A DNA stretch of 64,000 bases from Zygaena filipendulae (GCA_907165275.2 OU015660.1:6946501-7010500), one strand, 5' to 3'; shown: positions 46,688-57,729, numbered from the stretch's first letter. Notes: generated from the sequence alone by a model not told the origin. Numbers and translations are program-made.

Positions 46688-48000
46688 TACGAGTTTCCAG
46701 GGGAATCTTGAAATTCACTCGGGCAAAGCCGCGGGAAACAGCTAGTGAATAAATAATAGGTATTTAGTACTAGTTTCGAAAAATTATGCCTGTAACCGTC
46801 ATAATAACTTATGGGTATGAATGAGACAGATTAACCTATTGTAAAAGTAACATCCAGTCCCCAAACCCCAATTTGTTTTAGTTAATCAAAACATAATAAT
46901 TAATTTTCATATTGTTATATTGGTCGTAACGAATAAACTATATTTCATTTCATTTCATTTCATATTTCTTTTTTTTTATGTAAACTAGGATGAATACTAG
47001 AAAGGATTTGGATGGAATTTGGCATGCACGTTGTCAGGGGTACAGAGAAGGATATAGAGTACTTTTTATTCCGGAAACTCCGAAATTACCGCGGGCGAAA
47101 CCGCGGGGGTCAGCTAGTTATCAATAAGTTTTAAAGTTTTTTGTTCTCATGAGTTCCTTCCATTACACAGTCATGACAAAGTTTGTACAAAAATACTTTA
47201 CATTATCTTACAAAAATTATTTATCTATATACCTATATATATGTAACTAGGTATATTTAAAAATGAATCCCTATTTCCCTTGGACACGAATAATATAATA
47301 GCCTTGGATCTCACGGCATCAGCACGCGTGAACGGCTGATGAATTAATTTCACGTTTTTTTTTGTTGTGTTTGTTATTGTAACGAGAAGGAGATTATGAA
47401 AGAAGTTTGGAGTTACTGCAGGAATTCTGAAACTCAGGTGGGTGAATCTCCGAAACAGTTGGACCGATTTTGACGGGACTTTCACTGCTGATGATAATTA
47501 TTAGAAGCAAATTAGGCTACTTTTGAGTTTCCGCGGGAATTCTGAAACTCACGCTGGTGAAACCGCGTGGCACAGCTAGTCTATACTATATATTATATAT
47601 TATACTATATATTATACAAGTAAAGTTTGTGAGTTAATGACGGGTAATCTCTGGATCTACTGAACCGAATTTGAAAATTCTTTCACTTACCTGTAGCAAG
47701 CTACGGTAGTCCTGAGTGACATAGGGTATCTACTTTTTATCCCGAAATTTCTATACGGGAATTCCGAAATTACCGCGGGTGAAACCGCGGGGGACAGCTA
47801 GTTAGCTACTTATAAAATGGTTAAGTTTGTGAGTTTGTGAGGTGGTAGAGGGTAATCTCTGGATCTGCTGTACCGATTTTGAAAATTATTTTACCTACCA
47901 ATAGAGAGCCACGTCATTTGTGTTATAGGCTATATTGTAACCCGGAATTCCCGCGGGGACTCCGAAACAACCACGGGTGAAACCGCAGAAAACAGCCCAG
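46688..48000 (+). mobile_element. Cluster of five Lep1-like Helitron 3' ends
   Basis: In the same orientation, GC-rich tails finish at 46745, 47117, 47579, 47801 (each CTAG|T) and about 47996 (degraded, CAGCCCAG). The second carries GGCATGCACGTTGTCAGGGG. The third is a long variant with CCCTATTTCCCTTGGACACG and ACGCGTGAACGGCTGAT. The fourth and fifth are of the GTTTGTGAG subfamily. (TTTCA)n and AT-rich joints lie between them. Confidence 0.72.
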
Positions 48001-48248
48001 TTTCCTACATAATATATATAAGGCCTGTTACATCTGTATAGTGCCAATAGTCCCAAGATAAATAGCTGTGATAGACATGAAGATATTTTTGAATTCTGTT
48101 TTGGCCATTGCTATGAAGCCCTAAAATGTATCGCTTAAACAGGTTGTAATGAGAGAAAATTGAGGGAGGATATTCAAAATTATCGTCCCAAATATCATGA
48201 CAACTGAGCATGCACAAACAAACACTCTGATGGTCTATACCTAAGAGT

Positions 48249-48580
48249 AATTGGGTTTTCTCCAAGGTATGAATATCAAAATTCTAATTAGTCCGTCAGT
48301 TAGAAAATAAAAAAATAATAGACACGTATTTTTTGCTTTTATAATTGAATGAAAATGAACATAGATAAAGCGCATTAAAGTTTAGGGTGGGGGGCTCGTG
48401 ACGTCAATATTCATTATAAGGGCCATACAAACCGCACCGAATTGTGACGTCACGCGAAATTTCAACTCAATATATCTCTGTTATTTTTTGAGTACGTAAA
48501 AAAAGGAAAAAATACGTGTCCAATACTTTTTACAAATCTACACGACGGACTAAAAAAATTTTTTTGTCAAGTAGCCAATT
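48249..48580 (+). mobile_element. TGACGTCA-arm MITE, copy B
   Basis: Near-identical to 46342-46673, including the outer TTCTCCAAGGTATGAATATC segment. It ends only about 85 bp from the exon 1 donor of the receptor. Confidence 0.82.
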
Positions 48581-48663
48581 CCACGCCCCTTTCCCTAACA
48601 TTGTCGTCAATGGGTAGTAAAGTTTCACCAGTGTCAACCCACGTTTACTAGTTTAGTACTCAC

Positions 48664-48803
48664 CTGAAGTTAATGTCATCAAGAATCTGCTTCGGCAGCA
48701 GGTCCAATATTTGAGTGACATTGAGGCTGTCCCAAGAGCGATCCCGACCCAATATCTGCTCGGTGCAGTTGAAAAAGTTCTGTATATCCAAATCGGAGTC
48801 CAT
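48664..48803 (-). CDS. TkR86C: TkR86C-like receptor, exon 1 (N-terminus)
   Basis: This exon encodes the start Met and 46 complete codons, beginning MDSDLDIQNFFNCTEQ, with two N-glycosylation sequons (NCT and NVT). That suits an extracellular GPCR N-terminus without a cleaved signal peptide. The ATG has a fair context (GCAATGG). The exon ends ACTTCAG followed by GTGAGT, a good donor, leaving two bases of an Arg codon. It is too short and too spliced to stand out as a long ORF. It was placed because its phase matches the exon 2 acceptor at 34386 across a 14.3-kb intron. More 5' non-coding exons may lie upstream at higher coordinates. I see no clear core promoter. Confidence 0.72.
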
Positions 48804-48809
48804 TGCACT

Positions 48810-49800
48810 GTATTTCACTTCACTTCACTCGAAATAATTTGAATATAGTCAATTCATATATTAAAGTCAACGTGAAGTTTTTCATTTTGTTTAATAGACT
48901 TTTAGTTCATGTTTATTCATAGTTCATATTTTGTAAAACTCTATCTAAGTAGGTACCAACTTTAGTTGTGATGATGATTTTGGCATGTACCTATTTCGTC
49001 TCCAAAAAGTGCATAAAAACTTCTTACTAAATGTGATTTGAGATACAAAATACGAAATTCAACTATCGACATCTTCAAAACTTTTTGAACGACTTCAGAA
49101 AAGGAGGAGGTTCTGGATTCGATTTAAATATTTTTATTTTTTTACGCTTTGATTTGAAATGGGATTCCGTATAGTTGAATGTGGTGTTCCAATCCTATAC
49201 TTTATAGTTTCTACAAATTTTTAATTATTTATTTAACATCATCACTTGTTATTTTATTTATTTTTTACTTGTTTTTATTTATAAAAAAAGAAGGAAGCAA
49301 CAAAATCCTTACTTATCTCGATTTCCCATAAAGGTTTTTCATTAGTTGTATTTCAGTTCAAAGCAGAATTTATAAATCTAATCAAGATTCTCGGCATTTT
49401 CAATGTTTAGATTATCGTTCCTAATATAAAGCGGAATCATATTAATACCCACAAATTATTTGATTGGTTAGCTGTTTATTTCTATAAACTTTAGTATTGT
49501 GTCGTCTATTTACACGAGGATTTTGAATCAGAACGCTACGCGCATCTAATTTACACAATCAATATAAGATGGCAATAAAAACTGTTTTTCATAGTTTTCA
49601 AGATGGATTTTTTTTCTACATAGGTATAATATATTGTCATTACTATAATTATCACACTATTATAAAGGTGTACGCCTTGTTGGTCGTTCTACTTGAATTA
49701 AGTATATAAATAAGACACGTTGCCTATGTATTTTATTTTTGTAAGTGAAACGCCTTTGGGTACGTAGGGAAAACGGTGTTAATTGTGTGTGATGAATCAG
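48810..49800. other. Upstream flank of the receptor start codon, no promoter recognised
   Basis: AT-rich. It contains AAAAGGAGGAGGTTCTGG at about 49096, the end motif of the CCGACTTCC fold-back family. No convincing TATA/initiator or 5' exon could be identified by eye. Confidence 0.35.
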
Positions 49801-49806
49801 AGCCCT

Positions 49807-50006
49807 GGGCCCTTATCACTACGACCATAACACGGCGTGTTAAGATAACGCGCCACAAATATTGTCTTTCCCTCGTTCTCAAAGAAGCTTAACTTGCATA
49901 CAGAATAATAATTTCTAATATTTGGGCACTTGGAACGTTTAGGATTGCGTTTTTCGGAAGCGCGTTATGAGCAAGAAATGTTGTTGGTTATACTTAATAA
50001 GGGCCC
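49807..50006. mobile_element. MITE with GGGCCCTTAT..ATAAGGGCCC ends
   Basis: GGGCCCTTATCACTACGACC at the left and ACTTAATAAGGGCCC at the right, with AAGATAACGCGCCACAAATA inside. It is a short relative of 10293-10593. Confidence 0.7.
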
Positions 50007-50287
50007 TGTTATATACGTATGAACAGAATACGTACCTGCCTACCTAAGACAACTTACATTGCTAGAAATAAGTTTTCGTACAACAATTTATTATTATCTT
50101 AAAAGTGGTCATTTAAAAGAAGAAGAAGTTTTCGTGAGAACTAAATATTGCGCATTAAATGCTTTAAAGTTAGATCTGGAACTAGTAAATAGATGTCAAC
50201 CTGTAAATAAAATTATTATATTTACATAAAACCCTGTAAGTTACTTATTTACTTACTTGTTACTTACTACAAATAAATACCTATATT

Positions 50288-50444
50288 CATTTTCATTTCA
50301 TTTCATTTCATTTCATTTCATTTCATTTCATTTCATTTCATTTCATTTCATTTCATTTCATTTCATTTCATTTCATTTCATTTCATTTCATTTCATTTCA
50401 TTTCATTTCATTTCATTTCATTTCATTTCATTTCATTTCATTTC
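50288..50444. repeat. (TTTCA)n satellite, about 31 units
   Basis: An uninterrupted pentanucleotide array. All frames are open, giving a false FHFIS-repeat ORF. A four-unit seed of the same motif, preceded by a similar AATAAACTATATTTCATTTC, lies at about 46948, so the array may have grown from a retroelement tail. Confidence 0.95.
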
Positions 50445-51009
50445 TTTCTGTCCACAAGTGGTTATTGTGGGAGATCAATATGAGCAAAATAAAAAATCAA
50501 TTAAAAAAAACTTACATACATTTGTTTAAAACCTCCTCCTTTTTTGAATTCGGTTAAAAAATTCGAAGTCAATAAAAGTTCGTACTGAGAGATCTGCTTT
50601 ATTTAAATATCAGTTAGAAATTTAATTAAAGAAAACATTTTAAAATACAGCGAAGATCGGAGTCTCTGCACTTTGTAACACAAGTTGTAACGGTTATATG
50701 TACCTGGGTCATTGATATAATGACCTAGGCCAAACATTCCAACTGGTTAAGTCGAACTACGAAAAAGAGGTAAATCGTGGAATATATTATAATTTTTTTA
50801 TATTTTTATATTATATGATAATTTTTAAGGTCTATCTATGAAAATAAACAATGAATAAAATAAATAAATAGCAATATAGCTCGGCTGGGCAGAGCATGTG
50901 TCCGGGAGGCTATATGAAGCATCTTTTCGTCCCAAATACAGCAGTTTCAAGACGAAAGTCAATTGGACCAGTCTGTGTTGCAGTGGTGACTTTTGGTACC
51001 AAGACGTGA

Positions 51010-51094
51010 TGGCTCACTATAGGCCTCATAAGAAAGCTCAAGGTCACCCAAAGGGCTATGATGGAGAGAGGTATGCGCAATGTTTCGATGAAGG
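51010..51094 (+). pseudogene. Non-LTR retrotransposon ORF fragment, 5' side of an insertion
   Basis: One frame reads RKLKVTQRAMMERGMRNVSM then KDRI, the characteristic motif of lepidopteran RTE-type reverse transcriptases (QRAMERxMLGVSLRDRI). It breaks off at the fold-back element and resumes at 52588. Confidence 0.75.
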
Positions 51095-51103
51095 ATCGAA
51101 TTT

Positions 51104-52586
51104 ATTAACAAAAAAATTAAAACCGACTTCCAAAAACACAAAACTAAAAATCTAAAAAAAACTAAAAATAACAACATACCGATTTAATCCAAAAGACAAA
51201 AACACACGTAATATTATTATTGGTTTGTGCTACCACTAATCGGTTTGAATTCGGTGACAAGCCCGCTGGTGTCTGCCCACTTGGGTTGTCCTGTTCACAA
51301 AAAGCTGGTGGCGGGAGTCGACTTAGCCCATCTACCCCCTCCATATTTGGCTTGTCACCGACTTCATACCGATTAGTGGTAGCACAAACCAATAATAATA
51401 TTACGTGTGTTTTTGTCGTTTGGATTAAATCGGTATGTTGTTATTTTTAGCTTTTTTTAGATTTTTAGTTTTGTGTTTTTGGAAGTCGGTTTTAATTTTT
51501 TTGGTAAAAATTTGTTTATTTCTTGCTTTTAAGTGACTTACCGCCGTACTCAGAGTCGACTTTAATGATTACTTAGTTAAGTATAGATTTTTAAAATAAA
51601 ACTGCCGCAATCAGACAAGTTTAATTAAGTAATGTTAATCGGCATTTAACCCATTAAGTTTTATCTCATTAAATGCCAATCAACATTAATTTATTGAACG
51701 TCTCTGATTGCGGCAATTTTGTTTTAAAAATCTTTACTTAACTAAGTGATCATTAAAGTTGACTCTGAGTGCGGCCGTCAGTTCGTAATTTCTCTAAGTT
51801 ACAATAGCCTAATGTCAACTGCTCATAATCTTTTACAAAATATTGCTTTTCCCGACGCAGGGACATTGAGGAGTTCTCCTGGTACATCATCATCAGTTCC
51901 ACTTCATCATTTACATTGTGACGAGCATAAATTGTTTAGAAACCATATTAAAGTTAATGAATCGGAATCTGTGAAATACCTATTATTTAGTAGTTCTGAT
52001 GACCATCTGTGGTCTTCATTATCAGTTCCACTTCTTCAAATTTTACTTTCCGAAAGCAAATAAACAATTTACTATAAAAAATCCAAAAATCGCTATAGGT
52101 GTACCTATAATTTTTGAAGAGTTCCCTCGATTACTCCAAGATCCCATCATCAGATCACGACTTGGTGATAATGGAATCAATTTGGAAGTATCCCCTTTCA
52201 AACAAAAAAACAATTTTCGAAATCGCTCCAATCGGAATCCGTGAACTACGTATTATTGTTGAGTAGTTCCGATGACCATCTGTGGTCTTCATCATCAGTT
52301 CCACTTCTTCAAATTTTGCTTTTCAAAAGTAAATAAACGATTTACTATAAAAATTACCCAAATCGCTATAGGCGTGCCTATAATTTTTGAAGAGTTTCCT
52401 CGATTTCTCCAAGATCCCATCATCAGATCTGGACTTGGTGGCAATGGGACCTAATTGGGAGTATACCCTTTCAAACAAAAAAAGAATTTTTCAAATCGGT
52501 CCAACCGTCTTAGAGTAATCGGTGAACATACATAAAAAAAAAAAATACATACAATCGAACATAGAACCTCCTCCTTTTTGGAAGTC
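51104..52586. mobile_element. 1.5-kb CCGACTTCC fold-back composite, inserted in a retrotransposon
   Basis: It is bounded by TTAAAACCGACTTCCAAAAA at the left and TTTTTGGAAGTCGGTTAAAA at the right. Contents in order: a fold-back unit with the gypsy-like core (51104-51513), a hairpin MITE (51538-51778), then two diverged copies of a unit containing GATGACCATCTGTGGTCTTC and ATTTTTGAAGAGTT.CCTCGAT (about 52000-52260 and 52270-52500). The right end holds CCTCCTCCTTTTTGGAAG. Short ORFs here are repeat products. Confidence 0.65.
51538..51778. mobile_element. Long-hairpin MITE (CCGCACTCAGAG family), nested copy
   Basis: CCGTACTCAGAGTCGACTTT and its mirror GTTGACTCTGAGTGCGGC bound 240 bp that match 11664-11901. 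It lies inside the fold-back composite. Confidence 0.8.
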
Positions 52587-52587
52587 G

Positions 52588-52900
52588 GTTAAAAATGAGA
52601 TAAGCAACCAAGGTTACCGACATACCAAACCTCAAGTGGCAGTGGGCGCGGCACATCACTCGAAGAACTGACGACTGATGGAGCTAGAAAGGTCTTTAGT
52701 GGCGACCACGAACCGGAAGGCGCGACGTGGGTAGGCTCGCTGCAAGGCGGACAGATGACTTAGTGAATGTAGAGGGGCGCTGTTGGATGCACGAAACGCT
52801 GGACTGGTCGTCGTGGTGATCCTTGTGGGAGCTCTGTGTCCAACAATGTACGTCTTTCGGCTGACAGCGCAGAGCTTTTCTTAAAGCTTTGAGACAGTTC
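52588..52900 (+). pseudogene. Non-LTR retrotransposon ORF fragment, 3' side of an insertion
   Basis: The translation begins ATKVTDI, then NLKWQWARHITRRTDD and a stop, continuing in shifted frames through pieces equivalent to LEWRPRTGRRDVGRP and ARRTDDLV. This is the direct continuation of KDRI at 51094 in the intact protein family. The GC content is far above that of the flanks. Confidence 0.75.
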
Positions 52901-53685
52901 AAATGAACTGACAAATGATTACTTTTGCAACAAAAAAGAAACTTCTTTTTTATCTTTAAACCTTTATACTTTTAGGGTGAGATATACAAGGATTATAATT
53001 TTCCTTTTTTTTTACTAAAACCTGTTAACAACATCTGACGAATATTTTACGTAGGTACATTTAAGACAGTACAAAAGAATACAGGCAAACCTTGTTTGAA
53101 TTTTTTTTTGTTTGAAGTGTCAGTAAAAAAAACATGTCAGTAAAGCGGCTTGATCGTTCTGACCTTTACTTGGCCATAAAGCTACTTTCAGGTAAGATGT
53201 TACATGATCCATGATTTTAATTTTTAAATCCTGAAGAACTTTTAGACTTACTACATTATTCTTCGCTTTAATATTAAAAAATCCTTCATAAATAGGATGA
53301 TATTTGGTAATTTATTTAAAGCAAGTAGATACTAAAAGTGGTTACGTCAGTAGGTAGGTACTTACTATCCTTATTATCTTAAACTATTGTGCCGAATATA
53401 AAGATATACCTTTTCAGATATTATTTATGTAGATGCGCAAACGAAAAGATTTTTTAGATAGGTACAGTTATTATAATTATTATAATACAATCCATTAGTG
53501 TAAGGTACGAGTAATAACTAACATTCACTCACCATTTTTTTACGTGATAAATTGCCTATATACATATAAGTACACTAATATTGTCTATACTGATATCTAT
53601 TATAAAGCTGAAGAGTCTGTTTGTTTGGTTAAATGCGCTAATCTCTGAAAGTACTGGTTCAAATTGGAAAAATCGTTTTGGATAT

Positions 53686-54015
53686 AATAGGCTAGTTTCC
53701 TGGGTAAAAAAATCAAAATTCTATTTAGTCCGTCAGTTAGATAATAAAAAAATAAAAGACACGTATTTTTTGCTTTTTTAAAATAATGGAAATATGCATA
53801 GATAAAGCGCATTAAAGTTTAGGGTGGGGGACTCGTGATGTCACAGCTCGCTATAACGTGCGAACAAACTGTAGCGAGGCGTGACGTCATGTGAAATTTC
53901 GACTTGATATATCTCCGTTATTTTTTGGTTACATAAAAAAAAAAAATACGTGTCCAATATTTTTTAATAATCTACAAAACGGACTAAAAAAGAAAATTTA
54001 GGAAACTAGCCTATT
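53686..54015 (+). mobile_element. TGACGTCA-arm MITE, long-TIR subfamily, copy 3
   Basis: AATAGGCTAGTTTCCTGGG to GGAAACTAGCCTATT. It differs from 1480-1808 at only a few positions. Confidence 0.87.
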
Positions 54016-54019
54016 ATAA

Positions 54020-55290
54020 CATCACGCTACGATAAATAGGAGTGGAGAAGCAATGAAATAAATTGCAAAAAATATGAAAAATTATTCCTTTTGAGATCTT
54101 ATACTATTGCGTACACTACGTAAACGGTTAAAATTGCGGACACACCTTGCACATCATAAATCATCATGAGTGGGAGATTAATGTATATTAAGTAATAATC
54201 TTAATAATATTCTTAAAGTAATGGAATGTACTTGAGTAGGTTTTTTTCTTAAATTAACGCGGGTGAATGCTCTAAAGCTGCTTTAGCTTTAGAGCATTTG
54301 TGCAATATTTATTAAGTGAAAAACGCTTTAATCTCAAAACAGTCGTGAGAAGTGCAAAAGTTCGCTACTAGGGGCTTTTCAGATTAACATTCAGATAGGT
54401 GATTCAAATTTTACGCTGACTTAGCAATGCAATTAACAGGAGGAAATAACTCTAAGCTGCCGGTGACTCTACTAACCGAGGGCTGACTTCAGGATTTCTC
54501 ATTACATACGTAGAAACGGAGCAACTACATACAATGGTATGTTTAATACAATACATTGAGATTAAAAAGAAGTAGGCAAGTAGGTAATAAAACTTATTTG
54601 TGGAACGTAAACAATTTTATTTTATGATAAATGATTTTAATAATTTTATCACTGAATGCAGGGCGCATTCTTTCAGTCAAAAAAACTACTAAGTACATTT
54701 AAATAACTACCTACATGTCAGTATATTATTCTTAACTTTTTATACGTAGCAATTAAATACTCCGTGGTCCACTTCTTATAGGTAATTATTGTTAAATAAA
54801 TAAAAAAAAAACATAACCTCTGGTGGGAAGTTTTGATGTAAGATTGTAAGTAACATGCACTGCCAGATAGCAGTAGACTCATGATTCCGAAGAACTACTA
54901 TAATACTAGTTTAACTAAGGGGAAGAAATGTTAATCTTTTTAAACATTAATTATTGAAGTTTAGTATAATTTGGTTATTTAAATCACTTTTCATTATTGT
55001 TAATATTGAGAACAAAGGAGAAAATTATTAGAGCTAAATTTATTAGATAGCTATTCGATTGCTAGGTAAAGACTAAATAAATTTATTCCATTATTATTAG
55101 AGTAAAATTTCCTTTAAAACGTTACAAAAGAGGTATTTTTAAATTTATTAAATACCAAGGTCACAATTTTATTAGTAACATTAAGTATATTGAAAATCTG
55201 TCTTACCTACTAAAATTAAGGTTCGTTTAGAAAAAAAAAACTATTTCTATAAACGAACTGGTCCCCACAGTTTAAAGTCCCACCAATAAT
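54020..55290. other. Intergenic, no gene seen
   Basis: AT-rich; a short palindrome CTCTAAAGCTGCTTTAGCTTTAGAG at about 54271. Nothing else. Confidence 0.4.
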
Positions 55291-55295
55291 ATTTT

Positions 55296-55640
55296 CATGT
55301 TAAATGTTGCCAAGACGAGACCACATGACTCGCACTGTCAAAAAGTTATCAGATTTCATGTAGAGCCAAGCTTCTAACTCTACACGCCCTAACTTTACAA
55401 GGCCTAACTTCACAAACTCTACACCTTAGTCAAAATATGTGGCATCGCCATTTCGCTACATTCACATGAGTGAAAAACTCTTTGAAACAAAAAAAGAATT
55501 TTCGAAATCGGTCCAACCGTCTTCGAGTAATACATACAATCGAAAGCATAACCTCCTCCTTTTTGGAAGTTGGATAAAATTGTATCCACTGTTCATTACT
55601 TTTCTGTTATACAATAGTTCTTGTAGTAACGAAACAGCAG
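55296..55640 (+). repeat. Single arm of the CTCTACA inverted repeat with an inserted CCGACTTCC tail
   Basis: TTGCCAAGACGAGACCA, GAGCCAAGCTTCTAACTCTA and CTTCACAAACTCTACACCTT match the arm at 28115-28292. A piece with AATCGGTCCAACCGTCTTCG and CCTCCTCCTTTTTGGAAG follows, then the spacer motif TTCATTACTTTTCTGTTATA and a short stub of the second arm (TAGTAACGAAACAG). Confidence 0.65.
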
Positions 55641-55815
55641 GCCAATACTTTCCCGAAACTTCCATCGCAAACCTATTTACTACAATATTTCGTACACAAT
55701 TTGGAACACAGCCCAAGTATACGTATATAATATAACCAACGAGTAGCTTTTGTGTGTTATCTCTCGAATGATTTTTATGAGTTTTCATATTAATCTCAGT
55801 TGATGCCCGTTCTGT

Positions 55816-56033
55816 GGGGCTATTATATAACTTTTGTTTTCCTCATGTTGCAATAAAAACGTGGTTATGCGATTACAATATGCACATTTGGACACCTACA
55901 ATATCTAGCAATCACACAAAATCAATACACTTCAAAAGTTGAAGTTGCCTAAACATGATTAATTAATCACAAAATCGCTTCAAAATCTGATTGAAACTGA
56001 AATGTGATAGCAACAAAAGTTACATAATAGGCT
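55816..56033. mobile_element. MITE with GGCTATTATGTAAC ends, copy 1
   Basis: GGCTATTATATAACTTTTGT at the left mirrors ACAAAAGTTACATAATAGGC at the right. The interior has GCACATTTGGACACCTACAA and GTTGCCTAAACATGATTAAT. Copy 2 is at 57503-57729. Confidence 0.75.
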
Positions 56034-57502
56034 AGCTGGATTCTAACCGTCTATTATAAGTTTAGGATATTGATGGATTGGACTTAGCTTGTTCAGACTA
56101 AGACAATGCAATAGAATTCTCAACGTCCCACGAAACGTCCCATGAGTTATTGCCGTTTATAGTCTAAAACCCGTATTCGATGAAGGGCTTTGTGAGACAT
56201 ATATAAAGAATTTTGGTATCTAATTGCTGCATTCCATCCTAGAGTCTAAATTTAATTTAATTTAATTTGTTTAAAGTTTCATAAATTACTAAACGACAAG
56301 CCAGACTGATAACGGTCCCAGTAGTCAGCATTTCGAACCCTGGATATTAATGCTATAAATGAAACCACTTAGCTCTTTAGATCACATATTAATTACCTAG
56401 CTAATACACACGTACAATTTTAAAATGAAGGAGAGAAAGAAAAAGAAATCCAAAAAATGCAAAAAAAGGGTTAAAAGAAACTTTTATTTTAACGCATAAG
56501 TGTCTTTAAAACACTCGGTTGGTTTTCTGCTTTACCTTTACTGTTTGTCGTAGCCTTTTATCGTAGCAGAAAACTGTTATATAAAAAACGTAGCGGCTAC
56601 GCGGTTGCTACAAGAGTGCTACGCGTTTACGGTGTTCTGGCTATAAACGCCCGCGGATTTTATTTAGCTAAGTAGGTATACAATATTGACTAAATGAGTG
56701 TTTTTGTTTTTATTATATTTTGTTTCAAGTATAGCAAAAAAAAACAATAGCAATACATCGATGGATGTAAAATACCAATAATAATATGAAATAGTCAAGC
56801 GTAAATCCTAAACATTTTATGACGGCATTTGTTCACACTGTGCAATAAAGAATAAATAAATAAATACATAATGATTACAAAATACTTTTATACTATTTTT
56901 TTCCTGCATTTCCCAAAAGTTCTATATTTTTGCACATATTTTCGGAAAATACTATTTTTTTTTTTTCCAAAAAAAAAGGTGATGTATAGACCCTAGATGT
57001 ATAGATGATGTAAATAACGTAATATATTACATAATGATGATATATTATGTAATAAGCTTTCATAAAAACTTTTATGTAGGTAATGACATTATTTTACTTA
57101 GATGTAAATTTATCATGTCATTACCTGAAGCAATGTTTCGCTCATACATCAAGTTTACAAAGGAAAATTGCTGAGAGGTTTTTTCAAAGTAAAATACAAA
57201 GGTTCTTAAAGTGAAATTATTAAAGCAAAGACGTTATTATTGTGTCCTTATATATGAGGCTACAAAGTTTTATGTGCGAATGGCGTTCGATCTTAGTTTA
57301 GAGTAGCTATAACTATCAATTGCAACGCCTGTTTTACCCGAGGGAATTTCAGTGGAGGAAGTCTGTTATGCGTACCTACCACAAAACAGAAAAAGAGATA
57401 GAAAGAATTTCTTGACAATTTTATAATTTTTTTACGGAATCATTCTATGGTCACGTTAAGAAATTAATCATACGTACATCATACAATCATTAGGCGCATC
57501 AG

Positions 57503-57729
57503 AGGCTATTATGTAACTTTTTTTTATTATTTTTTTGGTGCAATCAAAATTTTTGCGGTTTTGCGATTACTATGCACATTTTGACACCTACAGTATCTTA
57601 TAATCAACCAAAATAAATATGTAGGTACTTTAAAAGTTAAAGCTGCCTAAACATGATTAAATATTTAAAAAATCGCTATTTTTCTGATTGAAACAGAAAT
57701 ATGATTGCAACAAAAGTTACATAATTGCC
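57503..57729. mobile_element. MITE with GGCTATTATGTAAC ends, copy 2
   Basis: Same family and orientation as 55816-56033, matching through CACATTTTGACACCTACAGT and CTGCCTAAACATGATTAA. Ends ACAAAAGTTACATAATTGCC. Confidence 0.75.

Larger units (their letters stand above)
6612..48803 (-). other. TkR86C: Gene span: tachykinin-family neuropeptide GPCR (TkR86C / natalisin-receptor type), nine coding exons
   Basis: A rhodopsin-family G-protein-coupled receptor expected in the plasma membrane, binding an amidated tachykinin-related or natalisin peptide. The joined exons (listed as separate entries) give about 423 residues: an extracellular N-terminus with two NxT sites (NCT, NVT), seven hydrophobic segments, WPFG in ECL1, an ECL1-proximal Cys (ATCTAS), VDRYVAIV at the end of TM3, a Cys plus WPDG in ECL2, CWLPYH in TM6, NPLIYYW in TM7 and FRVYF helix 8 followed by CWC. 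All eight introns are GT-AG and codon phases match at each junction. The choice of TkR86C over TkR99D rests on remembered family motifs (AHRRMRTVTN, FYWLAM, NPLIYYWM), so the class is firm and the exact orthologue is inferred. Introns run from 1.8 to 14.3 kb and are packed with transposons. No frameshift or stop interrupts the exons. Confidence 0.85.

Noticed and set aside
50257..50529. 90-codon ORF with FHFIS repeats
   Set aside because: Translation of the (TTTCA)n microsatellite, open in every frame.
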